In this document: one piece after another, positions 14,294-18,217 of the stretch
Position numbering within the stretch: the first letter of the stretch is position 1
Layout: each line of letters starts with the position of its first letter
Assembly: GCA_021443625.1 (NCBI GenBank)
Contig: JABUTP010000005.1
Coordinates: 1-18,217, forward strand
Direction of reading: 5' to 3'
Length of the DNA stretch: 18,217 nucleotides
Origin: Bacteroidales bacterium
GTDB lineage: Bacteria; Bacteroidota; Bacteroidia; Bacteroidales; UBA932
Position numbers and translations under genes: made by a program
Notes under the pieces: generated by a model
Databases searched by the model: none
What the model saw: the letters and a program-made list of their open reading frames with translations, nothing else
What the model was told of the DNA's origin: nothing

Positions 14294-16258
14294 ATGAAAC
14301 GCTATCTCCTGCTTCTCGCAGTGCTGATGATGACAGCCCTGTCGCCCGTTACCGGTTGCGACAAACCCACTCCCGACCCCAACCCCTCTCCCGTCAATCC
14401 GGTTCCCGACCCCGGCAATGACGAGCTGGTGGAAGTGGAGGATACCCTCGATATAGAGGGGGCGAAAGACCTTCTGATAACATTCTCGGCGGAAGGGGGT
14501 TCCGCAGAGTTGCAAGTTGTCACGAACTGCGGCTGGAAGGCCGTTGCAAGCACCGGCTGGTGCAGCGTGGATCCCGCCTCCGGTGCCAAAGGGAGGGTAA
14601 CGGTCACCATCAAGACCGCCCCCAACGAAGCCACCGAGCCGCGCACTGCAGTTTTCACTTTCACAGCCGGCAAAGTTACCCGCGAAGTCACGCTCGAGCA
14701 GGATGCCGCAGTCATCGTCATCCCCCCTTCCCTTACCATCAGCCGCAAGAGTTACAAGGCCGATGCCGAAGGCAAGACCTTCTCGGTGGAGGTCACCTCA
14801 AACGTCGAATACACCATCTCCGCCCCCGATTGGCTTGACACAAGTGTGGCGGAGGAGAAAGGGGAAACCAAAGTATATAGCGTAACCGCGGCTCCCAACG
14901 ACACGGGCAGCGACCGCAGCGGTTCCATCGTTTTCGAAAACAGGGAAGCCGAAGTCAGCGCCACTCTGAAAGTGAGCCAGGAGGCCATTTATGTCGAAGA
15001 CCCCGAGTGTATCAGCATTCTCGCCATAGGCAACAGTTTCTCCATAGATGCGATGCAGTATCTCTACGACATTCTCCTGCAATGCGGCTACCGCGAGGTT
15101 CATCTTGGCAACCTCTACATAGGCGGATGCACTTTGGAGACACATTCGGGCAATCTTACGGGGAAACTCGGCGCCTACATCTACTACACCAACGACAACG
15201 GCACCTGGAGCAGCACCGATGCGACATCGGCCCAGACTGCCCTTTCGAGCCGCAAGTGGAACTACATCTCAATGCAGCAGGCCAGCGGCTCGTCGGGCGT
15301 GAAGAGCACCTACGAACCCTACCTCGGCAACATCATCACCGAAGTCCGCAAACTTGCCCCCCAGGCCCACCTGATGTGGCACATGACGTGGGCTTACCAG
15401 CAGAACTCCACCCACTCCGAATTCTCCAAATACGACAAGGATCAGATGAAGATGTACAATATGATTCTGGACGCAGTCCGCGAGAAAGTCCTTGCCCATC
15501 AGGAGATAGAGTTTGTGATTCCGTGCGGCACGGCCGTGCAGAACCTCCGTACGAGTCTCATAGGTGACAACGTGACCCGCGACGGCTACCATATGGCCTA
15601 CGACACCGGCCGCTATGTCACGGCCATGATGTGGGCCCGCCAGATATCGGGCAGGGACATTTCCGGGGTAACCTGGAAACCCTCGGGATACTCCTTCAGC
15701 GAAAAACAGATTCTGGCCATCAAGGAGGCGGTGAACAATGCCTATGACCACCCTTACGAAGTGACCAGGTCGCAATATGAATCGGAAGCCGAGGTATGCC
15801 CCCCGCACGAAGAACTCGCCGCTGTGCTGAAGGCCGCGGGATATGACCCCGACAACTATGAAGAACTGCAGATAAGACTTACTCCCAACTCGTTCTACCA
15901 ATCCACCGCCTCATCCACTGTCTATAGTGCGGCGACGGGAAGTTCCGCCTCCAACCTGAACCAGTTTGCAAGCACCCCCATCTACACCAAAAGCGACATT
16001 CCCAACGGGTCGGTGATAGTGCTCAAGGAGGGATTCCAATACCGCCCCGAGGCTTGGACCAGTCTGAGCGGAAAAACCTCCAACCGTCCCGCAAACGTAT
16101 ATGAGCAGATTGTAAAGGTGGATGACACGTGGTGGGGCTCGTGGAACTACCGCGCCTTCAACATTGCCAAGAAGGGTAATCCCGCCCTGGATGCCGCCGG
16201 ACAGAAGGAACTGCTGGAGTGCTTCGCCATATTCGTCCCCAAGGCGTCCCAGATGTGA
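14294..16258 (+). CDS. Lipoprotein with two BACON domains and a DUF4886 (SGNH hydrolase-like) domain
   Basis: 654 residues from the ATG at 14294; an in-frame extension back to 14144 would run through the terminator and overlap the previous gene, so it is rejected. Lipobox PVTGC with Cys22, then a Pro/Asp-rich linker (23-45). Two BACON-type sandwiches: about 60-137 (FSAEGGSAELQVVTNCGWKAV...GWCSVDPASG) and 144-231. The DUF4886 domain covers about 239-470: ILAIGNSFSID with Ser248 as the SGNH nucleophile candidate, GGCTLETH (Gly277-278), and VTRDGYHMAYDTGRY with Asp430 and His433 as the rest of the triad. Such domains are found in Bacteroidota carbohydrate-esterase-like proteins; the substrate is unknown. 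About 180 C-terminal residues (470-654) are unassigned and aromatic-rich near the end (WTSLSG, DTWWGSWNYRAFN). It lies after the operon terminator and is likely a separate unit. Confidence 0.9.
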   Translation: MKRYLLLLAVLMMTALSPVTGCDKPTPDPNPSPVNPVPDPGNDELVEVEDTLDIEGAKDLLITFSAEGGSAELQVVTNCGWKAVASTGWCSVDPASGAKGRVTVTIKTAPNEATEPRTAVFTFTAGKVTREVTLEQDAAVIVIPPSLTISRKSYKADAEGKTFSVEVTSNVEYTISAPDWLDTSVAEEKGETKVYSVTAAPNDTGSDRSGSIVFENREAEVSATLKVSQEAIYVEDPECISILAIGNSFSIDAMQYLYDILLQCGYREVHLGNLYIGGCTLETHSGNLTGKLGAYIYYTNDNGTWSSTDATSAQTALSSRKWNYISMQQASGSSGVKSTYEPYLGNIITEVRKLAPQAHLMWHMTWAYQQNSTHSEFSKYDKDQMKMYNMILDAVREKVLAHQEIEFVIPCGTAVQNLRTSLIGDNVTRDGYHMAYDTGRYVTAMMWARQISGRDISGVTWKPSGYSFSEKQILAIKEAVNNAYDHPYEVTRSQYESEAEVCPPHEELAAVLKAAGYDPDNYEELQIRLTPNSFYQSTASSTVYSAATGSSASNLNQFASTPIYTKSDIPNGSVIVLKEGFQYRPEAWTSLSGKTSNRPANVYEQIVKVDDTWWGSWNYRAFNIAKKGNPALDAAGQKELLECFAIFVPKASQM

Positions 16259-16280
16259 CAGGACGGCTGACGGACATCTC

Positions 16281-16380
16281 CTATCCGTTTACAAACGTTT
16301 ACAAACGGGTAGAGATGGGTAGAAACGAATAGAAACATTTATAAACGGATAGAAACGAATATAACCGGATAGAAACAAAA
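16281..16380. repeat. Phased 10-bp tandem repeat array with an inverted first copy
   Basis: From 16293 the sequence breaks into 10-base units with no gap: AAACGTTTAC, AAACGGGTAG, AGATGGGTAG, AAACGAATAG, AAACATTTAT, AAACGGATAG, AAACGAATAT, AACCGGATAG; the pattern fades after 16372. Consensus AAACGGATAG. The block before the array (16281-16290, CTATCCGTTT) is the exact reverse complement of the consensus unit at 16343-16352, and pairs with the unit at 16303-16312 with one G-U pair. The array fills most of the 136-base gap between the DUF4886 gene and menA and ends just before the menA start. No TAnnTTTG promoter is visible in the gap. Confidence 0.8.
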
Positions 16381-16394
16381 TAAAAATTGAATAG

Positions 16395-17285
16395 ATGAAC
16401 AGCATCAAAAAATGGTTCTTTGTAACCCGCCCGTGGTCGTTTGTAGTATCGGCCACCCCCGTAATGGTAACGTCAGTCTATCTTCTGTGGAAAGGTTGCC
16501 CCGAGGGGTTCAACTGGATTGCAGCAGTGTTGGCCCTCGTGGGCATCATATTGTTCCACGCAGCGGGAAATGTGCTGAGCGACTATCTTGACTACAAGAC
16601 GGGAGTCGATAACAAAGACGCCTTCTGCATCCCCAACCTGGTCAGCGGGGAGTTCAAGGCTGCGGATTACAAGACATACGCCATCTGTCTTTTCATTGCG
16701 AGCTGCCTCGTCGGAATTATCCTGACCGCGATGAGCGGATGGACTCTGCTGGCGATAGGTGTTCCGGGGCTTATTTTGACATTGCTCTATTCCAAATCCA
16801 AATTCTGCGCACTGGGCGACCTGAATATCTTTGTCATTTTCGGTATCCTGCCTATGCTCGGAACTTCTTACGTCACGACCGGCACTATTGACTGGAGCAC
16901 GCTGCTGCTGAGCGTCCCCGTGGGTTTCGTGACGGTGGCAGTGCTCCACAGCAACAACACTCGCGACATCCCCACCGACAGTGCCGCCGGCGCCCACTCT
17001 CTGGCATACGTGATAGGCGAAAAAACTGCGGTACGCCTGTATGAGGCCCTGATATGGATTCCGTCTCTCTACACCATCGCTATGGTCATCGCCGGACTCT
17101 TTCCGATTTGGACGCTGGCCATCCTGCTCTCCCTCCCCATTGTCCTGAAGAACACCCGTCAGGCAGAGAAATATGCCACCGAGGGGCTCAAGGCATTCAA
17201 CACAATGGATCTTATGACAGCGAAATTACAGATGATTTCGGGAATAACCCTGTTTGCTGCATTTGCTGTTGCAGCATTACTATAG
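16395..17285 (+). CDS. menA: UbiA-family prenyltransferase, 1,4-dihydroxy-2-naphthoate prenyltransferase type (MenA)
   Basis: 296 residues, strongly hydrophobic with about nine membrane helices. It attaches a polyprenyl chain to 1,4-dihydroxy-2-naphthoate to form demethylmenaquinone. Catalytic Asp-rich motif 1 is NVLSDYLDYKTGVDNKD (59-75; Asn59, Asp63, Asp66, Asp72), and motif 2 is NNTRDIPTDSAAG (187-199; Asp191, Asp195). The N terminus KKWFFVTRPWSFVVSATPV is also typical of MenA. The second-helix motif in this group is usually NDxxD-like; here it is N-x-x-x-D, normal for MenA. No other men gene is in the window, so the call rests on motif similarity; another UbiA member is possible. A CPBP protease gene follows after 3 bases. 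Confidence 0.88.
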   Translation: MNSIKKWFFVTRPWSFVVSATPVMVTSVYLLWKGCPEGFNWIAAVLALVGIILFHAAGNVLSDYLDYKTGVDNKDAFCIPNLVSGEFKAADYKTYAICLFIASCLVGIILTAMSGWTLLAIGVPGLILTLLYSKSKFCALGDLNIFVIFGILPMLGTSYVTTGTIDWSTLLLSVPVGFVTVAVLHSNNTRDIPTDSAAGAHSLAYVIGEKTAVRLYEALIWIPSLYTIAMVIAGLFPIWTLAILLSLPIVLKNTRQAEKYATEGLKAFNTMDLMTAKLQMISGITLFAAFAVAALL

Positions 17286-17288
17286 TCT

Positions 17289-17969
17289 ATGTTGGAAGGC
17301 ATCTTTTCATGGAACAGGCGGGGAGCCGTCACTGACGGTTCTTATATCCCCCCCCGCTGTCCGTCCGACAAATTGTATCTGTCGATGGGCATTGCGGCAG
17401 TGCTGTGGTTCGTTATGTTCAACCCTTGGCTGGGACTTAACTATTGGTTCTGGTCGCTTATGGCTGCAAGTTCGGTAATTCTGCTGCTGCTTACGTTCGA
17501 CTATGGTTCGCTCAAGCTGGCTTTTGACTGGAAGCAGATTGGGCTGGGAGTGGCACTGGCAGCCGTTCTTTGGGGCATTTTCTGGGTAGGCGACCACATT
17601 TCGGCACTGATTTTCAGCTTCAGCGACACTCAGGTGGGGAACATTTACGCCATGGGGGACGGCCGCTCCGCCGGCATCCTTGCGGCGCAACTGCTCATTC
17701 TCACCGGCCCTGCAGAAGAAATGTTCTGGCGTGGGTTCGTCCAGGAGCAGCTCGGACAGCGGACGGGACGATTCACGGCTATGCTCCTGACCCTTGCCGT
17801 ATATACCCTTATTCATATCTGGTCGTTCAATTTCATGCTGATAATGGCCGCCCTCGTGGCAGGTGCGGTGTGGGGCCTGCTCTATTGGCTCCGCCCCCAA
17901 TGGCTTCCGGCGTTGGTCATCTCCCACGCCCTCTGGGACGCCGCCGTATTCGTGATATTCCCGATATAA
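17289..17969 (+). CDS. CPBP-family intramembrane metalloprotease
   Basis: 226 residues with about six membrane helices. CPBP/Abi motifs: GPAEEMFWRGFVQEQL (140-155; Glu143, Glu144, Arg148), His176 in LIHIWSFNF, and SHALWDAAVF (212-221; His213, Asp217, where Asn is more usual). These are the expected metal and catalytic residues of Rce1-like glutamate/metallo-proteases. It begins 3 bases after the menA stop, so the two are surely co-transcribed; whether they work together is unknown. An eight-C run (17348-17355, codons 20-23) lies early in the gene, where loss or gain of one base would truncate the protein. Confidence 0.9.
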   Translation: MLEGIFSWNRRGAVTDGSYIPPRCPSDKLYLSMGIAAVLWFVMFNPWLGLNYWFWSLMAASSVILLLLTFDYGSLKLAFDWKQIGLGVALAAVLWGIFWVGDHISALIFSFSDTQVGNIYAMGDGRSAGILAAQLLILTGPAEEMFWRGFVQEQLGQRTGRFTAMLLTLAVYTLIHIWSFNFMLIMAALVAGAVWGLLYWLRPQWLPALVISHALWDAAVFVIFPI

Positions 17970-17994
17970 TCCTCGGAACTCAAGGTAAAAAGAG

Positions 17995-18024
17995 AAAGGC
18001 TGGCCCGCAGGGGTCAGCCTTTTT
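17995..18024. terminator. Intrinsic terminator between convergent genes
   Basis: Stem AAAGGCTGGCCC (17995-18006) with GGGTCAGCCTTT (18011-18022), one G-U pair, loop GCAG, then T run to 18024. It follows the CPBP gene by 25 bases. On the minus strand the downstream sequence is also T-rich (TTTCTCTTTTTA), so it probably ends the convergent phosphofructokinase gene as well. Confidence 0.88.
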
Positions 18025-18043
18025 CGTATGTATGAACAGGATT

Positions 18044-18217
<174 letters not shown>

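Noticed and set aside
16281..16380. CRISPR array
   Set aside because: Units are 10 bases with no spacers and no cas genes are present; it is a simple phased tandem repeat.

Overview
The window looks like a chromosomal piece of a gut-type Bacteroidales bacterium (Bacteroidota). The evidence is a SusC/SusD pair behind a FecI-type sigma factor and a FecR protein, BACON-domain lipoproteins, a DUF4886 SGNH-like protein, a PPi-dependent phosphofructokinase tail, and promoter-like TAnnTTTG elements in place of the enteric -10 box. By eye the DNA is moderately GC-rich, which fits Rikenellaceae/Alistipes-like or Muribaculaceae-like members, but I cannot fix the genus. I saw no tRNA, rRNA, insertion sequence, phage gene or CRISPR array, and no gene-free stretch exceeds about 140 bases.

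Left part (1-2100): the 5' part of a large periplasmic propeller sensor/regulator (minus strand, cut by the window edge), a CrcB/FluC fluoride channel (minus), a YgjP-type zinc metallopeptidase (plus, divergent from crcB), and a rubredoxin (minus, convergent with the peptidase). At 2205-3887 is a 560-residue lipoprotein of unknown function with a beta N-terminal part and a helical remainder.

Centre (3940-14240): one apparently complete ~10.3 kb operon running from a predicted promoter to a strong intrinsic terminator. Its order is ECF sigma (FecI type), FecR, SusC with an N-terminal STN signalling domain, SusD, a BACON-containing lipoprotein in the SusE/F position, then two thioredoxin-fold lipoproteins. 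Spacings are short, with two 4-base ATGA overlaps. The logic is a trans-envelope signalling and import unit: substrate bound by SusCD, signal passed by STN to FecR, FecR controlling the sigma factor. No glycoside hydrolase is present. Two outer-membrane-type lipoproteins with CxxC active sites take that place, so the cargo may not be a glycan. Odd points are a FecR almost without the cytoplasmic sigma-binding segment, a 30-base palindrome overlapping the sigma-gene promoter and ribosome binding site, and a 10-bp-stem hairpin that swallows the fecR start codon.

Right part (14241-18217): a monocistronic lipoprotein with two BACON domains, a DUF4886/SGNH domain and an unassigned C-terminal region; then a 100-base array of 10-bp repeats with exact 10-base periodicity; then menA (menaquinone prenyltransferase) and a CPBP-family membrane protease only 3 bases apart; a terminator; and the 3' end of a PPi-dependent phosphofructokinase on the minus strand.
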